Source: Erysipelotrichaceae bacterium (GTDB taxonomy: Bacteria; Bacillota_I; Bacilli_A; Erysipelotrichales; Erysipelotrichaceae). Taken from it: a DNA stretch of 32,791 nucleotides. Location of the stretch: contig JAAYWN010000174.1 in NCBI GenBank assembly GCA_012516665.1, positions 1 to 32,791 of the forward strand. The letters are read 5' to 3'. Each line of letters starts with the position of its first letter. Position 1 is the first letter of the stretch. Of the stretch, positions 6,699-14,206 are shown piece by piece. The notes under the pieces are model-generated. The model did no database searches. It was given only the letters and a program-made list of their open reading frames with translations, and was not told where the DNA came from. The position numbers and the translations under genes were made by a program.

Positions 6699-7403
6699 GT
6701 GAAAAAATTAATGACATGCACTTTATGTCTGCTCTTATTGACAGGCTGTGCCAGTGAGACGCATCAGAATACAAATTCTTCTTCTGCTTCTTCATCTTCT
6801 TCGCCAAGCGCATCGGCTTCTTCCAGTGCATCCGCAGATACTTCCAAGAAAGTGACGATTACCAATTCTGCTGCTATTGCATCCAAGACATTGGATATGT
6901 CCGGCTATGAATGGCTGACCGATAAGGACCCTGCTTTTATCCAGATCTCGATGAGCGAATCTCTGAAGCTGGTCGATGAAGGCGGTACAGGGATCATTCT
7001 GTACAGCTATCCGACCTGTCCATGGTGCAACCGTGCAGTGCCGGTCCTCAATGACGCGGCCAAGGAAATGGGCATTCATGTGTACTATGTGGATGTATAT
7101 GAAAGCGAACTGATGGATGCGACGGGAAAATCTTTCTCAGCAGAAGGCAAAACAGTCATCCAGAACATGCTGAGCCATTTTGATTCTATCCTGAAACATG
7201 AAACGAATAAGACAACAGGAAAGAGCGAACCTTCTCTGTATACGCCGGAAGTTGTCGCCATCAAGAAAGGCGCCATTGCGGGACATCATACGTCCTTAGT
7301 AGACTCCTTCAGTATGACCAGCGATACCGATCAGATGAGCGATGCACAGAAAGCTGAATTAAAGGGCATCTATGAAGATCTGATCAAAGCCATTGCCGAC
7401 TGA
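6699..7403 (+). CDS. Thioredoxin-like lipoprotein with CPWC motif
   Basis: A 234-residue exported lipoprotein. I place the start at the GTG giving an N-terminus beginning MKKLMTCTLC, with lipobox LTG-C (Cys17); GAAAGTGAGG precedes it by 9 bases. An upstream in-frame GTG at 6660 would overlap the promoter. A long Ser/Ala linker (about 25-47) leads to a thioredoxin fold whose active site is YPTCPWC (Cys107, Cys110) followed by NRAVPVL. It is probably a membrane-anchored thiol-disulfide enzyme outside the cell; whether it oxidises or reduces cannot be told. Several extracellular proteins in this window contain paired cysteines, which may be clients. Confidence 0.75.
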   Translation: MKKLMTCTLCLLLLTGCASETHQNTNSSSASSSSSPSASASSSASADTSKKVTITNSAAIASKTLDMSGYEWLTDKDPAFIQISMSESLKLVDEGGTGIILYSYPTCPWCNRAVPVLNDAAKEMGIHVYYVDVYESELMDATGKSFSAEGKTVIQNMLSHFDSILKHETNKTTGKSEPSLYTPEVVAIKKGAIAGHHTSLVDSFSMTSDTDQMSDAQKAELKGIYEDLIKAIAD

Positions 7404-7458
7404 AAAAGATCAGTGAGATGATACCAGATATCATCTTGCCGATCTTTTCTTTTTTTAT
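7404..7458. terminator. Bidirectional terminator between lipoprotein and deoD
   Basis: AAAGATC (7405-7411) pairs with GATCTTT (7441-7447), and an inner arm GATGATA pairs with TATCATC. T-rich tracts follow on the plus strand (7445-7456) and an A-run at 7403-7407 gives T's on the minus strand. It serves both converging genes. Confidence 0.75.
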
Positions 7459-8183
7459 TCTGCAAACTTCCAAGCTGTTTCCAAAGCAATCTCCATCATA
7501 TCGGTAAAGCCATTCTGTCTCTGCTCTGCGGACAGTGCTTCCGGCTTGAACAGATGATCAGAAATGGAAAGAATGGAAAGAGCTTTTTTCTGCGATGCAC
7601 AGGCTTCCCAATAGAGACCTGCTGTTTCCATCTCAACGGCCAAGTGACCGAAGTCCCTGAGCTTTTCATTCAGGCCAGCCTGCGGATAGTAGAAGAAATC
7701 AGAAGTATATACTTTGCCGACTTTATATTTTACACCGTTCTTCTTGGCCGCATCCACAGCGGTCTCCAGCATATTGTAATCTGCACAGGCAGCCAATTGA
7801 CCAGGGATCCCATAGGCATTGCCGTAATTGGAATTGGTCGAAGCAGATTCTGCAATGACGACATCCATCGGATCAACATCCATGGACAGTCCGCCGGCAG
7901 AACCGATGCGGATGATCGCATCAACCCCGAACTGGGTAAATAATTCATGCGTATAGATACCGATCGAAGGAACGCCCATGCCATGGCCCATGACGGAGAT
8001 GCGTTTTCCTTTATAGGTACCTGTAAAGCCCAGCATGTTCCTTGTATCATTGAAGCAGACAACATCGCTGAGATATTTGTCCGCCAATGTTTTAGCCCGC
8101 AGCGGATCGCCGGGCATCAGGACGACTTTTGCCAATTCAGCTTTGACTACGATTGAAGCAGAAATACTTTCTTTTGGTTCCAT
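7455..8183 (-). CDS. deoD: Purine-nucleoside phosphorylase, DeoD type
   Basis: A 242-residue hexameric-type PNP. It shows the phosphate-binding MPGDPLRAK (residues 23-31), GHGMGVPSIGIY near 66-77, the ribose-binding VEMETAGL at 183-190, and the catalytic aspartate in ISDH (Asp209). The family splits purine (deoxy)nucleosides with phosphate to give base plus sugar-1-phosphate, and DeoD enzymes accept adenosine-type substrates. It is last in an aldolase-mtnA-deoD operon, 12 bases after mtnA. In that context it may make 5-deoxyribose-1-phosphate or methylthioribose-1-phosphate and so stand in for MTA phosphorylase. AAAGGAG precedes the ATG. Confidence 0.93.
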   Translation of the reverse strand: MEPKESISASIVVKAELAKVVLMPGDPLRAKTLADKYLSDVVCFNDTRNMLGFTGTYKGKRISVMGHGMGVPSIGIYTHELFTQFGVDAIIRIGSAGGLSMDVDPMDVVIAESASTNSNYGNAYGIPGQLAACADYNMLETAVDAAKKNGVKYKVGKVYTSDFFYYPQAGLNEKLRDFGHLAVEMETAGLYWEACASQKKALSILSISDHLFKPEALSAEQRQNGFTDMMEIALETAWKFAE

Positions 8184-8195
8184 GTTTTTTCTCCT

Positions 8196-9248
8196 TTATT
8201 TGCAGAACAGTTTCTTCAGATTCTCTTGGAACGGCGGATAGACAATGCCTTTTTCGGTAACAATGCCTGAAACAAGTTCATGGTCTGTGACATCGAAAGA
8301 AGGATTGAATTTCTTGATCTCTTTTAAGATCATAGGCTCTTTATACCACATTTCTCCGACTTCTTCAGGATCTCTCATTTCGATCTTGATCTCTTTTCCG
8401 GTCGGCGTATTCAGATCAATGGTGGAAGAAGGTCCTAATGTATAGAAAGGAATACCATAGTATTTTGCCAGTATCGCCGCTCCGGATGTGCCGATCTTGT
8501 TGGCAAAATCGCCGTTGGCCGCAATGCGGTCGCAGCCTACCATAACACATTGGATCTTTCCCTGTTTCATCACGAGCGAAGCCATATTGTCGCAGATCGA
8601 TGTGACATCAATGCCTTCTTTGTACAGTTCATAAGAAGTCAGGCGCGCGCCCTGCAGCAATGGTCTTGTTTCATCAGAATAGACATGGATATGCATGCCT
8701 TTTTCGTGGGCCAGATACATCGGTGCCGTTGCGGTACCATAGCCTAAGCATGCTAAGTATCCGGCATTGCAATGCGTCAGGATCCCATCTCCATCATGGA
8801 GCAGGGTGACGCCATATGCTGCGATCTTCTGATTCATGGCCAGGTTCTCAGCATTGATCGTTTCTGCTTCTTTGATCAGATCGGCAGCAAGTTTTTCTGT
8901 ATCTTCCTGGTGATCGCTGACGAACTTCTTCATTCTGTTCAGGGCCCAGCTGAGATTGACAGCGGTTGGCCGGGATGTATTCAGATGATCTGCCAAGGCA
9001 TCGAACTTTTCTTTAAAGGCATCATACGGCAGTTCTTTCAGCGCTTGGGCAAGCACCGCCATAGCATAGCCGGCAAAGACACCGATAGCCGGTGCACCGC
9101 GTACCTGCAGCAGCTTGATGGCCTGCCACATTTCCGGTTCTTTGGTTAAAGTCAGATACTCCTCATGATTAGGAAGCTTTGTCTGATCTAAGATGATGAC
9201 GGCATCTCCTGTTTCATTCAGTTTTACAACATCTAATTGCTTTGACAT
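8196..9248 (-). CDS. mtnA: S-methyl-5-thioribose-1-phosphate isomerase (MtnA)
   Basis: A 350-residue member of the eIF2B-alpha/MtnA family. Substrate loop RGAPAIGV (50-57), catalytic Cys160 in LTHCNAG and Asp240 in MVGCDRIAANGD match the residues established for B. subtilis MtnA, as does the length. It isomerises the aldose-1-phosphate to the ketose-1-phosphate (MTR-1-P to MTRu-1-P, and in related systems 5-deoxyribose-1-P to 5-deoxyribulose-1-P). It sits between a class II aldolase and deoD; the usual methionine-salvage partners mtnK, mtnB, mtnW/X and mtnD are absent here. AGGAGA precedes the ATG. Confidence 0.92.
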   Translation of the reverse strand: MSKQLDVVKLNETGDAVIILDQTKLPNHEEYLTLTKEPEMWQAIKLLQVRGAPAIGVFAGYAMAVLAQALKELPYDAFKEKFDALADHLNTSRPTAVNLSWALNRMKKFVSDHQEDTEKLAADLIKEAETINAENLAMNQKIAAYGVTLLHDGDGILTHCNAGYLACLGYGTATAPMYLAHEKGMHIHVYSDETRPLLQGARLTSYELYKEGIDVTSICDNMASLVMKQGKIQCVMVGCDRIAANGDFANKIGTSGAAILAKYYGIPFYTLGPSSTIDLNTPTGKEIKIEMRDPEEVGEMWYKEPMILKEIKKFNPSFDVTDHELVSGIVTEKGIVYPPFQENLKKLFCK

Positions 9249-9257
9249 TCTGATCTC

Positions 9258-9908
9258 CTATTTCTGTCCATAATGATTGAGGGCAAAATCCCTCATCCAA
9301 TCGGTATTCTCTTTTGTTATTTCTATCGGTCTGCCGATGGCAAGAGCTTTCTGATAGATCTCCGCTGATGTTTCCAGGACTTCTGCCACTTTGAAGCATT
9401 CTTTGATATCATGGCCGACACAGATCGCACCATGATTTGCTAAAAGACATGCCTGTACTTTTCCCAATGCCTGCACTGCATTCTGAGCTAGGACGATCGA
9501 ACCAGGCAGGGCATATTCTGCACAATGCACAGGCCCGCCGATGGCCTGGGCCATTTCATCTGCAATGACGGGGATCTCCTGATGCAGGATGCCGAAGACC
9601 GTGGACTGGATTGGATGCGTATGCAGTATCGCCGAGACATCGCTGCGCTCTTGATAGATCAGAACATGCAGCATCTTTTCTACACTTGGCTTCCGGGTGC
9701 CCTCGACGATCTCTCCATGGCCATTCAGTACACAGACATCGCTTTCCTGCAGCGTATCATTTGCCATGCCGGATGGGGTCAGATAAATCAGACCGGTAGC
9801 GGGATCTTTTAAAGAGATATTTCCCCAGGTCTCTACGGTCAGGTCTCGTTCCTGCATTTCAATGCCTGCCTGCAGAAGCATTTTTTTGTAATTGATTGTT
9901 TTCATCAT
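9258..9908 (-). CDS. Class II aldolase, probable 5-deoxyribulose / MTRu-1-phosphate aldolase
   Basis: A 216-residue FucA/RhaD/AraD-type zinc aldolase. The metal ligands are His96 and His98 (ILHTHP) and His159 (LLANHG), and the catalytic acid is Glu77 (in SVEK), in register with E. coli L-fuculose-phosphate aldolase. Placed directly before mtnA and deoD, it probably cleaves the ketose-1-phosphate to DHAP plus acetaldehyde (from 5'-deoxyadenosine) or methylthioacetaldehyde (from MTA), as Ald2-type enzymes do in the DHAP shunt. L-fuculose-phosphate aldolase is the main alternative, but no fucose gene is nearby. A TAAAAT box ends about 7 bases before the ATG, so the mRNA may be nearly leaderless. 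Two adjacent ATGs leave the start uncertain by one codon. Confidence 0.85.
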   Translation of the reverse strand: MMKTINYKKMLLQAGIEMQERDLTVETWGNISLKDPATGLIYLTPSGMANDTLQESDVCVLNGHGEIVEGTRKPSVEKMLHVLIYQERSDVSAILHTHPIQSTVFGILHQEIPVIADEMAQAIGGPVHCAEYALPGSIVLAQNAVQALGKVQACLLANHGAICVGHDIKECFKVAEVLETSAEIYQKALAIGRPIEITKENTDWMRDFALNHYGQK

Positions 9909-9949
9909 GTCTCTTATTTTAAACTCTTTTTCATGAATTCAAAGACCGA

Positions 9950-9972
9950 AGCAGACAATCGTCTGCTACAAT
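9950..9972 (+). promoter_or_regulatory. 18-bp palindrome abutting an extended -10 box
   Basis: AGCAGAC-AATC-GTCTGCT (9950-9967) has perfect 7-bp arms and overlaps an extended -10, TG-C-TACAAT (TACAAT at 9967-9972), for the flavodoxin pair. A repressor bound here would block RNA polymerase. It lies between two divergent genes, so it could also affect the aldolase operon. The regulator is not known. Confidence 0.5.
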
Positions 9973-9979
9973 AGGAGTC

Positions 9980-10465
9980 ATGAAAATTATTATTACAGAT
10001 ACAGGTACTTATCCTGGCAGAATCAGTATTGAGGACCGCATCTTCCGTCCGCAGAATCATATCCATCCATGTCTTGGCTGTTTCCAATGCTGGACGCATA
10101 CCCCGGGCATCTGTGCCCAGCAGGATGACGCCCAGTATTTAGGTGCTCTGCTTTCAAAATGCGATGAGATCCTGATCGTATCCCGCTGCTTTCACGGCTC
10201 TTTTTCTCCTTTTGTAAAAATGGTATTTGAAAGAGCACTGCCGTATGTACAGCCTGGTTTTGAACAGAGAGCGGGAAGAATGCGCCATCTGCCGAGATAT
10301 GACAATGACATTTCAATCCATGTATATTTCTATGAGAAGCATATTTCACCAGAAGAAAAAGAGCTGGCCGAAAGAATGCTGAAAGACGAAGCAGAAAATT
10401 ATCATCTGAAGGATCATGAGATCCATTGGTATCAGGATGCTTGGCAGATCGGAGGTAAGCAATGA
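9980..10465 (+). CDS. Flavodoxin-fold protein (NADPH-dependent FMN reductase-like)
   Basis: A 161-residue cytoplasmic protein resembling the NAD(P)H-dependent FMN reductase / flavodoxin_2 group. It has the cysteine-rich segment HPCLGCFQCWTHTPGIC near residues 29-45, typical of this family after the flavin phosphate loop, and the FMN-loop-like SRCFHGSFSPFVK near 68-80. The N-terminus lacks the usual GxxRxxS loop (it reads TDTGTYPG), so FMN binding may be altered. The ATG is only 8 bases after a TACAAT box; the AGGAG just before the ATG is too close and may lie upstream of the transcript start. It overlaps the next gene by 4 bases. The substrate is unknown. Confidence 0.75.
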   Translation: MKIIITDTGTYPGRISIEDRIFRPQNHIHPCLGCFQCWTHTPGICAQQDDAQYLGALLSKCDEILIVSRCFHGSFSPFVKMVFERALPYVQPGFEQRAGRMRHLPRYDNDISIHVYFYEKHISPEEKELAERMLKDEAENYHLKDHEIHWYQDAWQIGGKQ

Positions 10466-11097
10466 AGATCACATTGATGAATGCTTCGCCCAAGGCTGAG
10501 CACAGCGGTTCGCAGCAGCTGATCGATCGTCTGATCCCTTTTCTTAAAGGAGATGAATACGGTATCCTGCCTGTCAACCCGCAGATGAAGGAAGATATGG
10601 CAGTGAAGGCAGTGCTGGCAAGCGATGCCATCGTGATCGTTTCGCCGATCTATATCAGCAGCCTTCCTTCCAGCATGCTTGCTTTAATGGACGTCATTGA
10701 GGCAAGAGTGCATAGAAAAGAACTGAAAGTGGCTGCGATCCTGCAGTGCGGCTTCTATGAAGCGGAAAATACAGAATTAGCCATGGAGCTGATCAAGCAA
10801 TGGTGCCGGCAGAATGAATATGACTTCCTGGGAGGGATTGGATTCGGCGGCGGCGGTGCGCTGCTTGGCATGAAAGATATGCCGACCGGAAAGATGTTCC
10901 TGAAACAGCTGCCGCAGGCATATGAAGCTCTGTATCAGTCACTGCATGATGGTCAGGAAAAAGAAAACTATTTCTCCATTGCCATGCCGAAATGGCTCTA
11001 TACATTTGCGGCCGATCACAATTGGAGATCGATGATCAAAGCCAGCGGACTGCATCCGAAAGATCTTGCGGCAAAGCCGAAGATCCCAAATGCCTGA
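10462..11097 (+). CDS. Flavodoxin-like NAD(P)H oxidoreductase family protein
   Basis: A 211-residue protein with an N-terminal flavodoxin fold: MNASPKAEHSGSQQL supplies the phosphate-binding loop (residues 7-21), IVIVSPIYISSLPSSM near 53-68 is the second flavin loop, and GGIGFGGGGALLG near 122-134 the third. The C-terminal 60 residues are a family-specific extension ending in HPKDLAAKPKIPNA. It starts inside the stop of the upstream flavodoxin gene (ATGA overlap), so both are made together and may form a heteromeric flavoenzyme. No electron-transfer partner is evident nearby and the reaction is unknown. Confidence 0.75.
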   Translation: MKITLMNASPKAEHSGSQQLIDRLIPFLKGDEYGILPVNPQMKEDMAVKAVLASDAIVIVSPIYISSLPSSMLALMDVIEARVHRKELKVAAILQCGFYEAENTELAMELIKQWCRQNEYDFLGGIGFGGGGALLGMKDMPTGKMFLKQLPQAYEALYQSLHDGQEKENYFSIAMPKWLYTFAADHNWRSMIKASGLHPKDLAAKPKIPNA

Positions 11098-11121
11098 AAA
11101 GTTTACAGGAATATTTTGAAA

Positions 11122-11145
11122 CAATTCTGATTATTTACAGAATTG
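11122..11145. repeat. Inverted repeat just upstream of the T-box promoter
   Basis: CAATTCTG (11122-11129) and CAGAATTG (11138-11145) form perfect 8-bp arms around an 8-nt AT-rich loop. It ends 3 bases before the -35 box. Without a T-tract it is a poor terminator, so it could be an operator or a transcript-end hairpin for the flavodoxin genes. Confidence 0.45.
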
Positions 11146-11148
11146 ATA

Positions 11149-11177
11149 TTGACTTCAAAATAAGCATCGCTTATAGT
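11149..11177 (+). promoter_or_regulatory. Sigma-A promoter of the Trp transporter operon
   Basis: TTGACT (11149-11154), 17 bases, then TATAGT (11172-11177) matches the vegetative consensus at 5 of 6 in each box with ideal spacing. The transcript would begin near 11184, right at the 5' end of the T-box leader. Confidence 0.8.
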
Positions 11178-11183
11178 ACAGAC

Positions 11184-11448
11184 ATACCCAAACCAACGAG
11201 TGGGAGATCAAACATATCAGCAGCTTTCAGAGAGTGCAGGGAATGGTGAGACCTGGCAGTGATGCGATATGCAAATGGACCCATGAGGGCCTGATGAAAG
11301 CTTCGGCAAGTACTTCAGGACGCAGTGTCAGCGTTAGCAGACAGAAAATGTGATTGCATTTTCATACAGAGAGAAGAGAGAGATCTCTTAACTAAGGTGG
11401 TACCGCAGACATATACGCCTGTCCTTAACATAAGGACAGGTGTTTTTT
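11184..11448 (+). ncRNA. T-box riboswitch, tryptophan specifier
   Basis: This fills most of the 400-base gap before trpX. The T-box core AAGGTGGTACCGC is at 11394-11406, followed by a strong terminator: CGCCTGTCCTTA (11416-11427) pairs with TAAGGACAGGTG (11431-11442), then six T's. In Stem I an AGAGAG motif lies near 11229, and the specifier context GCAAA-TGG-ACCCATGAG places TGG at 11276-11278 as the codon read by tRNA-Trp. The 3' strand CCCAT right after it can pair with GTGGG near 11201-11205, as expected for the Stem I base. Uncharged tRNA-Trp should favour antitermination and turn on the transporter. The tRNA acceptor-binding bulge reads TGGT, pairing with discriminator A or, by wobble, G. 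Confidence 0.92.
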
Positions 11449-11496
11449 GTACCTCGGGCCCCGCAGGGAAATGCACAGAAAAGGGAGGAAAGTCAC

Positions 11497-12498
11497 ATGA
11501 AAAAGTTATGCAAAGCAGTTTTATCCGCAGCCTTATTTGCCACGATGTTTGGATGCTCATCCGCTTCTCCTGCTTCATCTGCTTCAGCGGGCGCAAAGTC
11601 GATCAAGTTCGCTGTCATCAAGCAACTGGATCATGCATCTCTTGATGAGATTGCCCAGGCCATTACAGATGAATTGGAAGCTCTGGCCATAAAGAATGGT
11701 GCTGAGATCGATTATGGCAGCGTGTATTCCGGTCAGAATGATCAGAGCACTCTGAAACAGATCTGCGATCAGGCGGTCGCCGATGGAGCAGATGTGATCA
11801 TCCCTATTGCTACATTGGCAGCCCAGGTCGCTGTCAACAGTGCAGAAGATACAGGGACGCCTGTTGTCTACGCAGCGGTCTCCGATCCAGAAACAGCAGG
11901 CTTGACCGGCATGAAGAATGTGACTGGCACATCTGATGCGCTGAATACAGACCAGATCATTGATATGATGCTGGCCCAGAACCCAAATACAAAGAAAGTC
12001 GGTCTTCTGTATTCAAAGAGCGAAGCCAATTCCGCTAAGCCGATCAAGGAAGCGAAAGCGTATCTTGATGCCAAAGGCATTTCTTATACGGAAGCGACAG
12101 CCAATACAAATGATGAAGTCATAGCTGCGGCTGCCTCCTTAGTATCGGCGGGTGTCGATGCTGTATTTACGCCGACTGACAATGTCATTATGTCAGCGGA
12201 ATTAGCAATAGCTGAAACATTTGCGGATGCGAAGATCCCGCATTATACCGGCGCAGATTCCTTTGTCCGCAATGGTGCTTTTGCGACATGCGGCGTCAAC
12301 TATACAGACCTTGGCACGAAGACAGCCGATCTTGCCTATCAGGCTTTTATGGAAGGTTATGATAAATTGGATGATTATTATCTGATGGATGGCGGCATTG
12401 TGACCGTGAATTCAGATACCGCAAAAAAATTAGGCGCGGATACATCTGTCTTCGCAAAGTTCGGTACTGTTACTGAGGTCGCAACAACAAAGGAATAA
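11497..12498 (+). CDS. trpX: TrpX-like tryptophan ABC transporter binding lipoprotein
   Basis: A 333-residue ABC substrate-binding protein of the PF04392 type. The ATG follows GGGAGGA by 6 bases; upstream in-frame codons lie in the T-box region and are discounted. Lipobox MFG-C gives lipidated Cys20, then a short Ser/Ala linker. The mature part contains FAVIKQLDHASLDEI, ADVIIPIATLAAQ, VYAAVSDPETAGL and GLLYSKSEANS, characteristic of the family. The Trp-specific T-box, not the protein itself, is the reason for calling the substrate tryptophan. It works with the permease and ATPase that follow. Confidence 0.88.
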   Translation: MKKLCKAVLSAALFATMFGCSSASPASSASAGAKSIKFAVIKQLDHASLDEIAQAITDELEALAIKNGAEIDYGSVYSGQNDQSTLKQICDQAVADGADVIIPIATLAAQVAVNSAEDTGTPVVYAAVSDPETAGLTGMKNVTGTSDALNTDQIIDMMLAQNPNTKKVGLLYSKSEANSAKPIKEAKAYLDAKGISYTEATANTNDEVIAAAASLVSAGVDAVFTPTDNVIMSAELAIAETFADAKIPHYTGADSFVRNGAFATCGVNYTDLGTKTADLAYQAFMEGYDKLDDYYLMDGGIVTVNSDTAKKLGADTSVFAKFGTVTEVATTKE

Positions 12499-12512
12499 GT
12501 TAGGAGGCATTT

Positions 12513-13415
12513 ATGTTATTTATTTTTCAGACCGCATTGGAACTTGGCTGTGTTTATTCATTGGTCGCTCTGGCATTGTTCCTGAGCTATCGCATTTTAG
12601 ATATCGCTGATCTGACAACGGACGGATGCTTTATCTTGGGCATGGCAGTATCTGTTTCATCGGCTGCTGCTGGACATCCGATCTTAGGTATCTTCTTAGG
12701 CATGATTGCCGGCGGCTGTGCAGGCTATGTGACGGCCTTTCTGCAGACGCGCATGGGCGTACCTTCGATCTTAGCTGGCATTATTACAAATACAGGCCTA
12801 TACACGGTCAATCTTGCGGCCATGGGATGGAGCTCCAATGTCTCCCTGCTCAAAGGCGATACGATCTATACGCTGTTCAAGGGCTTGGGCATCGGGGGCA
12901 CATGGTATAAAGCAGTCTTGGCAGGAATCATCTGTGCCGTATGCATGGGCTTGATGAAATGGTTCCTATCGACCAGGATCGGGCTGTCGATCAGGGCGAC
13001 CGGCGACAATAAGGACATGGTATCTGCTTCGTCGATCGATCCGCGCCACACGATCATGCTTGGCTTAGTGATCGCCAACTGTCTGACGGGCCTTTCTGGG
13101 GCCTTGGCTGGACAGATGCAGAAGAGCGCAGATATCAACGGCGGCACAGGCATCGTTGTCATTGGTCTTGCCTGTCTGATCATCGGTGAGACATTGATCA
13201 ATGGCAGAAAGAATATGGGCCGGAACATTCTTGCATGTCTGATCGGTAATATTGTGTATCGTCTGATCTATGCCATTATCCTGCGTACGAGCATTATCCC
13301 GATCGAATGCTTGAAATTGGTGACAGCTATTATCGTAGCTTTGGCCATCGCTGCACCGACGATCAAAGAAAATATGCAGTATGCTTTAAAAGCCAGAAGG
13401 GAAGGGAAGAACTGA
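12513..13415 (+). CDS. trpY: TrpY-like ABC transporter permease
   Basis: A 300-residue integral membrane protein related to branched-chain amino acid and ribose permeases (BPD_transp_2). The N-terminal MLFIFQTALELGCVYSLVAL and DLTTDGCFILGMAVS are typical of the TrpY family, and about eight hydrophobic segments can be seen. A family signature GLSIRATGDNKDMVSASSID lies near residues 154-173 and probably couples to the ATPase. TAGGAGG precedes the ATG. Its stop overlaps the next start by one base (TGATG). Confidence 0.88.
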   Translation: MLFIFQTALELGCVYSLVALALFLSYRILDIADLTTDGCFILGMAVSVSSAAAGHPILGIFLGMIAGGCAGYVTAFLQTRMGVPSILAGIITNTGLYTVNLAAMGWSSNVSLLKGDTIYTLFKGLGIGGTWYKAVLAGIICAVCMGLMKWFLSTRIGLSIRATGDNKDMVSASSIDPRHTIMLGLVIANCLTGLSGALAGQMQKSADINGGTGIVVIGLACLIIGETLINGRKNMGRNILACLIGNIVYRLIYAIILRTSIIPIECLKLVTAIIVALAIAAPTIKENMQYALKARREGKN

Positions 13416-14206
13416 TGCTGGAGATAACAGGACTTACAAAGATCTTCAATGCCGGTACGATCAATGAAAAGACCGCTCTGAAGGATCTTTCTCTATCGGT
13501 GGCCGACGGCGATTTCATTACCATCCTTGGATCGAACGGAGCGGGCAAATCAACGCTGTTCAATGCGATTGCCGGCAACTTCCGCATTGATGAAGGAAAG
13601 ATCGTCCTGGATGGCGAAAATATTACCTTTCAGAAAGAATATCAGCGCTCCAAATATATCGGCCGTCTGTTCCAGGATCCTTTGAAGGGAACGGCACCGC
13701 ATATGACCATTGAAGAGAATCTTGCCCTGGCCAACCTCAGCGCTTCTTCGCATACTGACAGTTTCTCCCGCATCTCCAAGCATGACAGAGAAATGTATGC
13801 TGCATGCCTGAAACAATTGGATATGGGATTGGAAGACCGCATGGATGTTCCGGTAGGCACATTATCGGGCGGACAGCGTCAGGCATTGACGCTCTTGATG
13901 GCGACGATTGTTCCGCCGAAACTATTGCTGCTGGATGAACATACAGCTGCCTTGGATCCCAAAGCAGCTGAGAAGATCCTGGCTCTGACCAAACAGATCG
14001 TTGAAAAGAATCATATGACATGCATGATGATCACGCATAATCTTCATCAGGCACTGCAGCTGGGAAATCGTACGATCATGATGTCCAATGGCCGCATCAT
14101 CTCAGATCTTTCTGCCGAAGAGAAAAAGAGATCATCGGTCGAAGATCTGATGCAGAAGTTCCACAATGACCTTGACGATGATCGTATACTGTTAAGGGAA
14201 GAATAA
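13415..14206 (+). CDS. trpZ: TrpZ-like ABC transporter ATP-binding protein
   Basis: A 263-residue ATPase. It has Walker A GSNGAGKST near residue 38, signature LSGGQRQALTLLMA near 149 and Walker B LLLLDEHTAALDP near 170; the DEHTAALD form, rather than DEPT, is characteristic of this transporter group. I start it at the ATG in TGATG, preceded by AGGGAAGGG. It energises TrpX-TrpY uptake. Its TAA overlaps the next gene's ATG by one base, tying the deacylase gene to this operon. Confidence 0.9.
   Translation: MLEITGLTKIFNAGTINEKTALKDLSLSVADGDFITILGSNGAGKSTLFNAIAGNFRIDEGKIVLDGENITFQKEYQRSKYIGRLFQDPLKGTAPHMTIEENLALANLSASSHTDSFSRISKHDREMYAACLKQLDMGLEDRMDVPVGTLSGGQRQALTLLMATIVPPKLLLLDEHTAALDPKAAEKILALTKQIVEKNHMTCMMITHNLHQALQLGNRTIMMSNGRIISDLSAEEKKRSSVEDLMQKFHNDLDDDRILLREE

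Noticed and set aside
9258-9908. Annotation of the class II aldolase as L-fuculose-phosphate aldolase (fucA)
   Set aside because: The catalytic residues fit, but operon context with mtnA and deoD and the absence of fucose genes favour a ketose-1-phosphate of the nucleoside-salvage route; kept as an alternative only.
9914-9934. Six-codon upstream frame (MKKSLK) before the aldolase gene, a possible attenuating leader peptide
   Set aside because: No ribosome binding site precedes it, and the likely -10 (9916-9921) places the transcript start after it.
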